64,000 nt of DNA, taken from the NCBI GenBank assembly GCA_022839625.1, contig JALHJL010000006.1, positions 62,001 through 126,000 on the forward strand, read 5' to 3'. Both the position numbers and the translations under genes were made by a program. The stretch comes from Phycisphaerales bacterium. Lineage in GTDB: Bacteria > Planctomycetota > Phycisphaerae > UBA1845 > Fen-1342. Shown piece by piece: positions 26,876-35,057 of the stretch. Every line of letters starts with the position of its first letter. The stretch's first letter is position 1. The notes beneath the pieces were generated by a model that did not search any database, had not been told where the DNA came from, and saw nothing but the letters and a program-made list of their open reading frames with translations.

Positions 26876-27006
26876 GTTCTTCACGGAACTGCGGGAAACC
26901 TCCCACCGTTCGCGGGAGGGCGAAGCTCCTGCTGAGCCGAATGAATCCGGCGCAGATGCGGCTCGGCGGGAGCCTCGCCCTCCCGCCCCGCGAATCCGTG
27001 AAGAAC
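26876..27006. repeat. Nested inverted repeat (131 bp) with 28-bp inner arms
   Basis: Outer arms are GTTCTTCACGGA and its exact complement. Inner arms of 28 bases (26912-26939 and 26959-26986) pair with four mismatches or fewer (GCGGGAGGGCGAAGCTCCTG against GCGGGAGGGCGAGGCTCCCG). The inner motif GGGAGGGCGAGGCTCC type is familiar from repeats in many planctomycete genomes, though that is from memory. A second copy of TTAATGG flanks the structure at both ends (26869-26875 and 27010-27016), possibly target-site duplications. Confidence 0.75.
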
Positions 27007-27101
27007 CTCTTAATGGCGGACACGCCGGGACCGGAGCGGGGCCGGGCGTGGGCTTTCCGCGTCTCGACCGGCCGGTCGCGCGCCGGCCTGCGTCATGTCA
27101 C

Positions 27102-27135
27102 AAAAAAACCCCGCCGGCGATCGCGGCGCCGGCGG
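27102..27135 (-). terminator. Rho-independent terminator of the large sigma-factor gene
   Basis: Reading leftward, the 9-bp perfect stem CCGCCGGCG / CGCCGGCGG with a seven-base loop is followed by G and seven T. It starts 42 bases after the stop codon of the sigma-factor gene and is a textbook intrinsic terminator. Confidence 0.9.
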
Positions 27136-27176
27136 AGTCGGTCGTGAGAGAGAGAGGAGGGACCAGTGAAAGTTCG

Positions 27177-28856
27177 TTATGAGCCCAAGAGCCGGTCGGC
27201 GTCGGCCTCAAATCCGCCGCGCAGCTTCAGCAGCGCTCGGGCTTCCAGTTGTCGCACACGTTCCTTTGACACGCCGAATCGGCGGCCGATCTGCTCCAGG
27301 GTCTGCGGATCGCCGTCGCCCTCGAGCCCATACCGCTGTTGCAGGATGGCCCGCTCCCGCACGTCGAGCGTCGCCAACATGCGGTGCACCGAGCCGCGCA
27401 GCGCGGCGGACTGCTCGGTTTCCACTTCGTCGAGGGGACTCGCGCCGACCATGTCGAACAAGGTCTCCCAGCCGGTCTGGTAGCGTTCTACCTGGCGGCG
27501 CTGCTCGGGAATCGAGCGGGCGAAGTTCTTCATCAAGGCCCACGAGGCGTACGTGCTGAACTTGTACCCGCGCGTGTAGTCGAACTTATCGACCGCCCGC
27601 ATCAACGACAGGTTTCCGTCGCTCACCAGCTCGAAGAGGTCCTGGCCGCGGCGGACATGCCGCTTGGCTACGCTGACCACCAACCGGAGGTTGGCCAGCA
27701 CGATTTCGTTCTTCACGCGGGCGGAGGCTTCGAGCAGCGCCTCGACCCGGTCCAGCTCTGCGGCCCGCACGGTCTCCGGATCAAACCGGCGAACGAGCTC
27801 GTGGGCCTTGAACTTCAGGTAGTTCATCTTCCGGAACAGCACCTGCTCCCCCTCCGCGGTCAGCAGCGGGATGCGGAAGAGCTGGGCCAGGTATGGCGGC
27901 AAGTCGGCCGGCACCCGACGAGGCGCGGCCGGCAGAGGTTGTCGAAGCGGGCCGGAAAGCACCGGATTAAGAATGCGTTCGTCCGCGTCCGGTGCCTCGA
28001 ATTCCGGGCTCCCTACGAATTCGATTCTCCGGGCCCGCATGTCTCGGGCGCGCATCTGTGTGATGGCGCGATAGGTCCATAGCACGCTGCGGCCGAAACG
28101 CCTTGCAAGCCCTTCGACCGTGGCTCCGTCCAGGTAGGCCTCCCAGACGGCCAGACGTTCATCCGTGGCCTCGACCTGGAGCGGCGATCGGTTGAAGATC
28201 CCGCTGCCAGGACGGGCCTCGTCGTGGTGTTTCAGAATGAGCCGTATGGTCTCGACCGCCCGGCCTGTTTCCGCGGCGATGACTCGCGCCACCGCGTTCA
28301 CAGTGCGCGGCTCCTGCTGCACTAGCTCGCTTGCCCGCACGATGACCCTCTGGCGCTCGGCCTTGGTTAGTTGTGAGAAATTGCTTCCGCGCGTCACCAA
28401 TTCCGCGTGCCGCGCGACAAAACGACGTACACTCCGCTCGGGAAACAGCAAACGCGTCCGCTGATCGGCGAAGCGGTACCGCCACCCTGCCAGACCCCGC
28501 CGCCGCCAACGGAAAATCGTCTTGGTGCTGACGTCGAATCGCGCCGCCAGCTCCGCGGCCGAGTGCGCCGGCTCCGGCCACGCACCCGCGGGCAGCCCGG
28601 CGTCTTCGCTCAGGTCCTCGGCCAGGGCGACCAGGTCACTCACCAGCGTCTCGCCGCGCACCGCGCGGCCGTTGCCTGCCGGCGGCCGGAACCCGGTCAG
28701 CGCGTGGCAAACGAACTCGGGCGGGTAGCTCTTGTCAGGTTCGATGACCGACAAGAGAAACTCAACGCCGAGAAGTTGGCGCAGAACTAGGCGCTTAGGG
28801 CCGCGCTTGAGTTGCGGCGCAAGGGCAGCCACAAATTGGAGCGAGTACTTGGCCAT
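27177..28856 (-). CDS. Sigma-70-family factor with long N-terminal DNA-binding extension
   Basis: The C-terminal third is a primary-like sigma factor. Region 2 lies at about 384-455 (IVLANLRLVVSVAKRHVRRG, GNLSLMRAVDKFDYTRGYKF, STYASWALMKNFARSIPEQ). Region 4 lies at about 495-555 (DVRERAILQQRYGLEGDGDP, LEQIGRRFGVSKERVRQLEA). Region 3 is short. The first 330 residues are extra. They hold a MerR-like helix-turn-helix (SAAELAARFDVSTKTIFRWR, then RRGLAGWRYRF), a second helical module (NAVARVIAAETGRAVETIRL) and a third (GATVEGLARRFGRSVLWTYR). Sigma factors with such additions seem confined to Planctomycetota. It is followed by an intrinsic terminator and preceded by a 9-bp inverted repeat. Confidence 0.88.
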   Translation of the reverse strand: MAKYSLQFVAALAPQLKRGPKRLVLRQLLGVEFLLSVIEPDKSYPPEFVCHALTGFRPPAGNGRAVRGETLVSDLVALAEDLSEDAGLPAGAWPEPAHSAAELAARFDVSTKTIFRWRRRGLAGWRYRFADQRTRLLFPERSVRRFVARHAELVTRGSNFSQLTKAERQRVIVRASELVQQEPRTVNAVARVIAAETGRAVETIRLILKHHDEARPGSGIFNRSPLQVEATDERLAVWEAYLDGATVEGLARRFGRSVLWTYRAITQMRARDMRARRIEFVGSPEFEAPDADERILNPVLSGPLRQPLPAAPRRVPADLPPYLAQLFRIPLLTAEGEQVLFRKMNYLKFKAHELVRRFDPETVRAAELDRVEALLEASARVKNEIVLANLRLVVSVAKRHVRRGQDLFELVSDGNLSLMRAVDKFDYTRGYKFSTYASWALMKNFARSIPEQRRQVERYQTGWETLFDMVGASPLDEVETEQSAALRGSVHRMLATLDVRERAILQQRYGLEGDGDPQTLEQIGRRFGVSKERVRQLEARALLKLRGGFEADADRLLGS

Positions 28857-28948
28857 CTGGATGCTCTTTGTCGGGCACTAACGCGGGCAATACTTATCAC
28901 CCGCAGCTCCGCTCGGTCGTAATGATCCAGATGGATGAGATGAGCTAG

Positions 28949-28969
28949 CGAACGATTTATAATCGTTCG
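28949..28969. promoter_or_regulatory. Operator-like palindrome overlapping a TATAAT box
   Basis: Perfect 9-bp inverted repeat with half-site CGAACGATT and a TAT spacer, about 93 bases upstream of the sigma-factor start in an AT-richer gap. It contains TATAAT on the plus strand and TATAAA on the minus strand, so a bound regulator would cover a -10 box. A helix-turn-helix regulator, or the sigma factor's own N-terminus, could bind it. Confidence 0.55.
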
Positions 28970-29113
28970 ACCGACCGCAGTTGCTTATCGAACTCTCTTC
29001 AGTTTTTTCCAGGCTCCAGGCACAACCTCACCCGAAGCCATCGATGATCCACTTATATTGTCTTCCATCGGCTGTGTTTCGTCAACTAGGTTCTGAAAAA
29101 GTATCTCAGATTC

Positions 29114-30325
29114 TTACCGTGCGCGATCACGGACGAAAACGTAATACAGGGCGCCCTCCGACCCTGTTCGCCCGGCTACGGCCTCCGCCTCCGGCCCGAT
29201 GCCCATGTATATATCGGACCTTCCAGCAGCGCGGATCGCGCCGCCGGTGTCTTGGTCCAGCGCAAACGTAGCGTATGGCCGCTGGACCACACTTTCGCCT
29301 GAAACCACTGGTAAATCAGAGGTTAAGAACGCCAGGCACGCACGCGGGAAGACCTGCTTGTCGGTGGCGATGGACCGAAAGCGGGTCACTGGCACGTTCA
29401 GGCTTCCGAACGGACCACCCGGGGATTCCTGGAAGAAGACGTAGCGGTCATTCTTCCAGCAATAGTGGTACGTTTGCTCGGGGTGCGCCCGGAAGTAACG
29501 CAGCAGCGTCTGCAAGGAAATCTCGTCACGTCTGATAACCTTGTCGTTGACCATCGCCAGGGCGACCGGCGTGTAGTTGTGTCCGTTGTTCCCGGCGTAG
29601 CCCAGCTCGAAGATTGCCCCGTCCGCCAAGCGGAGCTTGGCCGAGCCCTGCACCGTCACCACGTACGCCTCGAAAGCCGTCTTCAGGTACGCAATCTCGA
29701 GCCCATCGAGAAGCCGGCCCTGCTCGATCTCCCGCCGCGTCGGATATCGCGGGTCAAGCCCGCCGTCCGGCTGGCGCCGTCCGAGGCACTGCCCCTCTTC
29801 ATCCTTCACGAGGTCCGGCGGGAGCGCATAGAGCGGGTAGCGGAAGGCGCCCTCGCGCTGCCTGCGCCCCTCGAAGATCGGCGTGTAGTAGCCGGTGAAG
29901 TAGACCGTGCCACGGTCATCGTAGCCGACCGATTGGTACACGTCGAACTCGTCACGAATCGCTTGGTTGAGCGCCTCGCCAGTGCTCGCGGTGCGCAGCA
30001 CCTCCAGGAAGCGCTCGAGCGACCGTACCGCGCGGTCATGCGAGATGTCGCCGTAGGGGAAGTACCGCTGACTGGACGGCTTGGCCAGGTAGGCGAGGCT
30101 GTGCCGAACGGCCTGCTCGAGCCCCTCGCGATTCTGGAAACCGCGGCCGAAGTCGGGGTAGTCCTTGGGGTCGATCTTCCGCAGCGCCAAGGCTCCGGGC
30201 GGCAGGGGTTTGCCGTAGTCCTTCGCCTCGGGCTTGAACGGTTCCATCTTGTCCGCTGGCTTCGCACAACCCCACAGGCTGACTACCGCCAGGCCGATTA
30301 CCCCCGCCAATGCGCCACGCCACAT
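29114..30325 (-). CDS. mltA: Membrane-bound lytic murein transglycosylase A
   Basis: MltA cleaves peptidoglycan between MurNAc and GlcNAc with formation of 1,6-anhydroMurNAc. The product is a lipoprotein: MWRGALAGVIGLAVVSLWGC gives the lipobox and Cys20. Family segments include FTGYYTPIFEGRRQREGAFR, YPLYALPPDLV, a PTRREIEQG helix, then AFEAYVVTVQGSAKLRLADG, and the C-terminal 3D domain with catalytic Asp (FALDQDTGGAIRAAGRSDIY, MGIGPEAEAVAG). I chose the ATG preceded by AAGGAG. 403 residues is slightly longer than the Escherichia enzyme. It lies alone, divergent from the DUF418 gene. Confidence 0.93.
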   Translation of the reverse strand: MWRGALAGVIGLAVVSLWGCAKPADKMEPFKPEAKDYGKPLPPGALALRKIDPKDYPDFGRGFQNREGLEQAVRHSLAYLAKPSSQRYFPYGDISHDRAVRSLERFLEVLRTASTGEALNQAIRDEFDVYQSVGYDDRGTVYFTGYYTPIFEGRRQREGAFRYPLYALPPDLVKDEEGQCLGRRQPDGGLDPRYPTRREIEQGRLLDGLEIAYLKTAFEAYVVTVQGSAKLRLADGAIFELGYAGNNGHNYTPVALAMVNDKVIRRDEISLQTLLRYFRAHPEQTYHYCWKNDRYVFFQESPGGPFGSLNVPVTRFRSIATDKQVFPRACLAFLTSDLPVVSGESVVQRPYATFALDQDTGGAIRAAGRSDIYMGIGPEAEAVAGRTGSEGALYYVFVRDRAR

Positions 30326-30489
30326 ATGAGACTCCTTGCACCGGACCGCACTACCGGCGGACCACGCCGGGGCCAATTCTGCCACGGGACGGCGCGAAAG
30401 ACAACTATTGGCCGGGAATCCCCAGGCGTGGCGCTCGGCAGTGTCGATACTTGTCGGCGTGTCCGCGATCGGCAGCACCCGCGGGTATC

Positions 30490-31827
30490 ATGGGGTTCAG
30501 TCAGAGGCCCCTCGGGAGTTTCGACGTGGAACACGACCAGCCCGCGCAGTCTGCCCCGTCGTTAACCGATGCGGCCGGCGAGCCGGTTTCGATGATCCCC
30601 GTCGCGCCCGGCGAGCGCATTCTCGCGGTGGACGTAATCCGCGGGTTCGCGCTGTTCGGCATCCTGCTGGTGAACATGGCGTTCTTCAGTGCGCCGTTCG
30701 ACGCGATCCTGATGAACACGCCGTGGTGGCCGGCCCTGCCCGACCGGATCGTCACTTTCGCGGTGCACGCGCTGGCCGAGGGCAAGTTCTACATTCTGTT
30801 TTCGTTATTGTTCGGCCTGGGCATGGCCATTCAGATGGAACGGGCGGCCGCGCGCGGGCGGAGTTTCGCGGGCTACTACGTCCGACGCCTGCTGGTGCTG
30901 CTGCCGATCGGCCTGGCCCACGCACTGCTGCTCTGGTATGGGGACATCCTCACGGCGTACGCGGTGACGGGCTTCCTACTTCTGGCCTTCCGGCGGCGCC
31001 GGGACAGGACGATCCTCATTTGGACTGCGGTGATCTATGTCCTGCCCATCGTGATCCTGGGGCTGCTCACCGGGCTGCTGGAAGTGGCCCGTCACATTCC
31101 CGACGCCGCCGCGAAGATGCAGCAGCAATTCGCGGCTCAGCAGGAGATCTTCCGGCAGCGCGCGGCTGAGGCGGTGGAGAATTACGCGCACGGCTCATGG
31201 GGGGCGATGTTCCAGCAACGATTGAACGACCTCGGTAGTGTCGCACTCGGCTACCTGTACATTGCGCCGATGGTCGCGACGATGTTCCTGCTGGGGTTGT
31301 ATGTCGGTCGCCGGCGCATCCTGCACGAGCCCGAGGCGCACCTGCCCCTTCTACGTCGGCTGGCGTACTGGGGCCTGCCGCTGGGGCTGCTATGCAATCT
31401 GGGCTATGCGGGGGGGATCGCGGCCACGAGCCGGGCGGAACCTACCATGATCTTCTACCTGGCCTTCGTGCTCCAGTGCATTGGCGCGCCGGCCCTTGGT
31501 TTCGGGTACGCGGCGGTGCTCGTGCTTCTGCTGCGTCATGAGCGTTGGCGGCAGCGCCTGCTGCCGTTGGCCGCCGTGGGCCGCATGGCGCTGACGAATT
31601 ACCTGCTTCAGACGCTCATCTGCACGAGCATCTTCTACAGCTTCGGGCTCGGCCTGTTCAACCGGATCGGCCCGGCCTACGGCCTCTTGCTGGCGCTCAC
31701 GATCTACGCGGCACAAGTTCCGCTGAGCACCTGGTGGCTGGGCCGCTTTCGCTTTGGACCGATGGAGTGGCTCTGGCGGACGCTCACGTACGGCAAGCCT
31801 CAGCCGATGCGCCTCCGCTCTTCGTAG
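30490..31827 (+). CDS. DUF418-family polytopic membrane protein
   Basis: An integral membrane protein with about eight to ten helices of the DUF418/YeiB type. Typical stretches are ILAVDVIRGFALFGILLVNM at the first helix, FYILFSLLFGLGMAIQMERA, RRLLVLLPIGLAHALLLWYG, and the C-terminal VGRMALTNYLLQTLICTSIF plus PLSTWWLGRFRFGPMEWLWR. Members are often annotated as acyltransferase-like or transport-related proteins; the true activity is unknown. Start is uncertain between the ATG at 30490 and the GTG at 30526, the latter with GGGAG eight bases upstream. It converges on a small secreted-protein gene. Confidence 0.88.
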   Translation: MGFSQRPLGSFDVEHDQPAQSAPSLTDAAGEPVSMIPVAPGERILAVDVIRGFALFGILLVNMAFFSAPFDAILMNTPWWPALPDRIVTFAVHALAEGKFYILFSLLFGLGMAIQMERAAARGRSFAGYYVRRLLVLLPIGLAHALLLWYGDILTAYAVTGFLLLAFRRRRDRTILIWTAVIYVLPIVILGLLTGLLEVARHIPDAAAKMQQQFAAQQEIFRQRAAEAVENYAHGSWGAMFQQRLNDLGSVALGYLYIAPMVATMFLLGLYVGRRRILHEPEAHLPLLRRLAYWGLPLGLLCNLGYAGGIAATSRAEPTMIFYLAFVLQCIGAPALGFGYAAVLVLLLRHERWRQRLLPLAAVGRMALTNYLLQTLICTSIFYSFGLGLFNRIGPAYGLLLALTIYAAQVPLSTWWLGRFRFGPMEWLWRTLTYGKPQPMRLRSS

Positions 31828-31869
31828 GGGTGCATGCCGCGACGCGCGCGAAGCGTTCGCGCTTGGCCG

Positions 31870-32523
31870 TCACTTGTCCTCGGCCGGGGGCGCGGCGGAT
31901 TCGGCCGCAACGAGCAGCGCGTGCAGCAAGTTGCCGCCGACGACCGTGGCGCGCTCGCCGCGCACGCGCACGACGATGCAAGCGTCATGCGTCAGCCAGC
32001 CCGGCGCGGGCGTGTCAGGCGCAGGCCGCAGGATGACGGCGGAATCGTGCGGCAGCATCCAGGTGGCCACCGCCGGGAATTCGGCCGCCAGGGCGGCACG
32101 CGTAACCAACTCAGCGCAGCCGGCCGGCAGCGCCCCGTGGTCCGCTTTGGGCAACGTTGGCAGCAGCTTCTCGATCGCGGGCAACAACAATGGCTTCTCG
32201 GGACGCTCAGGAAGTTCCCCAGTCCAGGGCAGAGCCTGGTAGCCGACCGGATCCAGCACGCTCCCAATCCGCCGGCCGTCGCCGGTCCCCACCGCCAGCA
32301 CGAAATCGAACGCGGCCAAAAGGGCACGGTCGCTGTTCGTGCGATCCGCCGGCCGTAGGTGCGCAAGCCGCTGCCGTACGGCGGCGATGGTTTCAGTGGC
32401 CGGCCGGGTTGTCGGCTGCGCATCGGCCCCGGGAAGCCCGGACGCAACCGCGGCGCACGAAAACGCGACGGTGAGCCAACTCTGCCGTCGCGAATACCGC
32501 CCACGCACTGTGCCGCTTCGCAT
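31870..32523 (-). CDS. Secreted protein of unknown function
   Basis: A 217-residue protein with a signal sequence (SWLTVAFSCAAVASGLPGAD, cleavage near ADAQ). The mature part begins TTRPATETIAAVRQRLAHLR and contains one long alpha-helical region, then ALPWTGELPERPEKPLLLPA. The C-terminal part has short beta-like stretches (AVATWMLPHDSAVILRPAPD, CIVVRVRGERATVVGGNLLH). It starts about 60 bases downstream of the rplU stop on the same strand, so it may be read through from that promoter. I do not recognise a family. Confidence 0.6.
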   Translation of the reverse strand: MRSGTVRGRYSRRQSWLTVAFSCAAVASGLPGADAQPTTRPATETIAAVRQRLAHLRPADRTNSDRALLAAFDFVLAVGTGDGRRIGSVLDPVGYQALPWTGELPERPEKPLLLPAIEKLLPTLPKADHGALPAGCAELVTRAALAAEFPAVATWMLPHDSAVILRPAPDTPAPGWLTHDACIVVRVRGERATVVGGNLLHALLVAAESAAPPAEDK

Positions 32524-32582
32524 CGCTCGCGTTGACGCCGGCCGCTTCCCTGAAGCCTGGGCCGTCTGTTCGGAACCCTCAC

Positions 32583-32897
32583 TCAGGCGTTGATCGCCGC
32601 GATCTCGACCTTCAGCATACCCTGCCGGTGTCCCCAGTGTTTGACGTAGCCCTTTCGCCGGCGGAACTTAACGCCGCGCACCTTCGGCGTCTTAAGCTGC
32701 TCAAGTACCTTGGCGGTAACGGTGGCACCCTCGACCCAGGGCGTACCGACGCGAGCATCCGTGCCGTCGCCGACCAGGAGCACCTTGTCGAAGGTGATTT
32801 CCGCTTGCTCTTGCGGCTGGTCCTTGAGCTCGATGAGCACCTTGTCGCCGGTGCTCACCTTGTACTGCTTTCCGCCGTCTTCGAATATCGCGTACAC
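32583..32897 (-). CDS. rplU: 50S ribosomal protein L21
   Basis: The 104-residue product begins MYAIFEDGGKQYKVSTGDKV (GTG start) and shows the L21 pattern with KQYKV near the N-terminus, then VTAKVLEQLKTPKVRGVKFR and RRKGYVKHWGHRQGMLKVEI. It binds 23S rRNA in the large subunit. AGAGGAG lies just before the start. In most bacteria rplU is followed by rpmA (L27); here a secreted-protein gene follows instead, so L27 lies elsewhere. A promoter with a 6-bp inverted repeat across its -10 box lies upstream. Confidence 0.95.
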   Translation of the reverse strand: MYAIFEDGGKQYKVSTGDKVLIELKDQPQEQAEITFDKVLLVGDGTDARVGTPWVEGATVTAKVLEQLKTPKVRGVKFRRRKGYVKHWGHRQGMLKVEIAAINA

Positions 32898-32928
32898 GAC
32901 TGCTCCTCTGCGGTCTATCTCATGGTCA

Positions 32929-32965
32929 AGCCCTGTAGTGTAGGGCTGGGGGGCCGCCAAAGCAA
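32929..32965 (-). promoter_or_regulatory. rplU promoter with palindrome over the -10 box
   Basis: Minus-strand TTGCTT (32960-32965), a 17-base spacer and TACACT (32937-32942) precede rplU. The perfect inverted repeat AGCCCT/AGGGCT (32929-32934 and 32942-32947) flanks the -10 element. It could act as an operator or, in RNA, as the first leader hairpin. Confidence 0.5.
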
Positions 32966-33176
32966 CCCGCCGCCAGGGCCCGCGGTGAGCGTTGCGGGTG
33001 GCGGACCCGGGGGCTAGCATCGAGGCCCGAATGGAGTCACCCGGACATGAGCCCCGCGGGCCGGGTCGAGCATTACGGCGACGTAATGGTCCGATAACTC
33101 GGGACTGTGACCCTCCGCGCAAGGCCGGCGTGGCCGGCTCCCGTGTGAACTGGCACAGGTGAGCGGCGTAGTAGAA

Positions 33177-33782
33177 ATGAGTGCCGTGGACCACGCGAGC
33201 GACGAGCAGCTTCTGGCCGACCACTTGGCCGGAACGCCCGGTGCCTATGACGTGCTCGTTGCGCGGCACGCCGAGGACTTATTCAGCTTCTTTCACCGGT
33301 TCGTGGGCAATGCCTCGGCGGCTGAAGATCTGGTCCAGGAAACGCTCTTGCAGGTGCACCTTGCCGCCGGCTCGTTTGACCCCGCGCGGGCGTTCAAGCC
33401 GTGGCTGTACACGATCGCGGCCAACAAGGGTCGCGATTACCTGCGGGCCCGCGGGCGGCGGCCGGTGCAGTCGCTGGATGTGGGGGGAAGCGATGCGGAG
33501 AGCCCTTCCCCGGGCTCCCTGCTGGCTGCGAGCACGGTGCCCGCAGACGAAGAGCTGGATGCGGAGCGACGCGCAGAGTCGGTTCGTGCGGTCATTGCGA
33601 GTATGCCGGAATCACAGCGGCTGATGCTGGTGCTGGGCTATTACCAAAAGCTCCCTTATGCCGAGATTGCCGACATCCTGGGAATCCCGGTGGGGACGGT
33701 CAAGTCGCGTCTGCACGCGGCCGTCACCCAGTTTGCGAAGCAATGGCTGGCCCGCACACAGTCCGCAGCGCAGGAGTCCTGA
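33177..33782 (+). CDS. ECF-type RNA polymerase sigma factor
   Basis: A 201-residue sigma factor with only regions 2 and 4. Region 2: AYDVLVARHAEDLFSFFHRF, ASAAEDLVQETLLQVHLAAG, AFKPWLYTIAANKGRDYLRA. Region 4: MPESQRLMLVLGYYQKLPYA, EIADILGIPVGTVKSRLHAA. Many ECF factors are held by an anti-sigma factor, and the next gene (17 bases on) encodes a membrane protein that fits. ATG at 33177 (MSAVDHAS) is preferred over GTG at 33159. It opens a rightward run of genes that extends to 39700. Confidence 0.93.
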   Translation: MSAVDHASDEQLLADHLAGTPGAYDVLVARHAEDLFSFFHRFVGNASAAEDLVQETLLQVHLAAGSFDPARAFKPWLYTIAANKGRDYLRARGRRPVQSLDVGGSDAESPSPGSLLAASTVPADEELDAERRAESVRAVIASMPESQRLMLVLGYYQKLPYAEIADILGIPVGTVKSRLHAAVTQFAKQWLARTQSAAQES

Positions 33783-33799
33783 CCTGGAGGTCTGGCGGA

Positions 33800-34825
33800 A
33801 TGTCCGAGAGTCCTGAGCGTGTGTTTGATCCCCGCTTGCTCGACCTGCACCTGGGGAACCTGTCGCAGGCCGAGCAGCAGGTGCTGCGCCAAGAGCTCGC
33901 CGCCGATCCGGTGTTGACTGCGCAGCACACCGCCCTGACACAGGTGTTTCAGGCGCTGGCGCTGGCATCGGCCGGGAGCATGCCGGGCGACCTGCCGGCG
34001 CGGACGATGGCACGGGTGCAGGCAGCCGGTCCGCCGCCGCGCGTCGTGCGCCCGCGGGACCGGCTCACGGCGGCGGTGGAGGCGCGCGGGGAGCGCGTCC
34101 TGCGGCTGGGCGGGAACCTGCGGGACGTGGTCGCCATCGCGGCGCTGATTGTGCTGGCCGTCGGCCTCGGCGTGCCGAGCATGTTGCACATGCGGGATCG
34201 GCAGCAGCGCCTGGGATGTTCCCTGAACCTCGCGCGGTTGGGCAGCGCCGTCCAGCAGTACGCCAGCGCGTTCGGCGGCAGTCTGCCCTTTGCCGGCTGG
34301 AGTCAGGGCAGCTCCTGGCAGCCCAGACCGGAGCCGGGCATTCAGACGGTGCCGAACCGTCGGCACGTGTACCCGTTGCTGCGCCTGGCTTTCATCCCCG
34401 ACCCGCGGCTGCTGGTCTGTCCCTCGCAGCAGCACGTGCCGATGCCGCTCGACGAGGTCCGGCGGTGCGATGATTTTCTCGAAGCGCGCAACCTGAGCTA
34501 TCCCTACCAGAATATGGCCGGGGTGCGGCCGTCGGCGAAGGATGACCCGCGGCTGCCGATCATGTCCGATGAGAATCCGCTGTTCGCGGACGGCGTGCCG
34601 CTGTTCGACGCGCGACGATTCGTGCGGACGAACCCGGCGGCGGCGAATTCCCTGGCGCACGGCGGCGCCGGGCAGAACATCCTGACGTTGCTGGGTGAGG
34701 TCAGATGGACGACGACGCCGCTGGTCGGTATCGACCGCGACAGCATCTGGACCTTGAGCGGCGTCACCGAATACAGGGGCTACGAAGGCCCTTCGTGCGC
34801 GACGGATTCGCACTTGTTGAAGTAG
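33800..34825 (+). CDS. Putative anti-sigma factor with pseudopilin-like exodomain
   Basis: A 341-residue protein with one membrane span (about 112-131, VVAIAALIVLAVGLGVPSML). The cytoplasmic N-terminus begins MSESPERVFDPRLLDLHLGN, then LSQAEQQVLRQELAADPVLT, resembling the helical start of anti-sigma domains without the zinc-binding Cys/His pair. The outer part resembles a planctomycete type-II pseudopilin (DUF1559 style): LGCSLNLARLGSAVQQYASA, later NSLAHGGAGQNILTLLGEVR near the end, like the GxNxxFxDGSV motif. It lies 17 bases after the ECF gene, the usual place for its regulator. Both functions are inferred. Confidence 0.6.
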   Translation: MSESPERVFDPRLLDLHLGNLSQAEQQVLRQELAADPVLTAQHTALTQVFQALALASAGSMPGDLPARTMARVQAAGPPPRVVRPRDRLTAAVEARGERVLRLGGNLRDVVAIAALIVLAVGLGVPSMLHMRDRQQRLGCSLNLARLGSAVQQYASAFGGSLPFAGWSQGSSWQPRPEPGIQTVPNRRHVYPLLRLAFIPDPRLLVCPSQQHVPMPLDEVRRCDDFLEARNLSYPYQNMAGVRPSAKDDPRLPIMSDENPLFADGVPLFDARRFVRTNPAAANSLAHGGAGQNILTLLGEVRWTTTPLVGIDRDSIWTLSGVTEYRGYEGPSCATDSHLLK

Positions 34826-35057
34826 CGCGCACCGGCGTCGCGTGTGCGGTGCGGACACGAGTCCGGACTGTGCCCGCGACGGGCACGCGGGCGCTCCTCT
34901 GCCCCGCGGCCGTGTACAGAACCCGAAGGGTGCGAGTCGCACGCGCGCTCGCAGGCTCGTTGAATGGTCGGGCCGCCATTCCAGCGGCTGTCTTTCGCGC
35001 AGCCCTCACGCGGTGACGGTGCGCCCCAGGCAGCCGGGCGAAACGCAGGAGGCGGCC

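Noticed and set aside
34853..34886. Two adjacent hairpins (CGGAC/GTCCG and GTGCCCG/CGGGCAC) after the putative anti-sigma gene
   Set aside because: No T-tract follows, so I do not call a terminator; they may be chance in GC-rich sequence.
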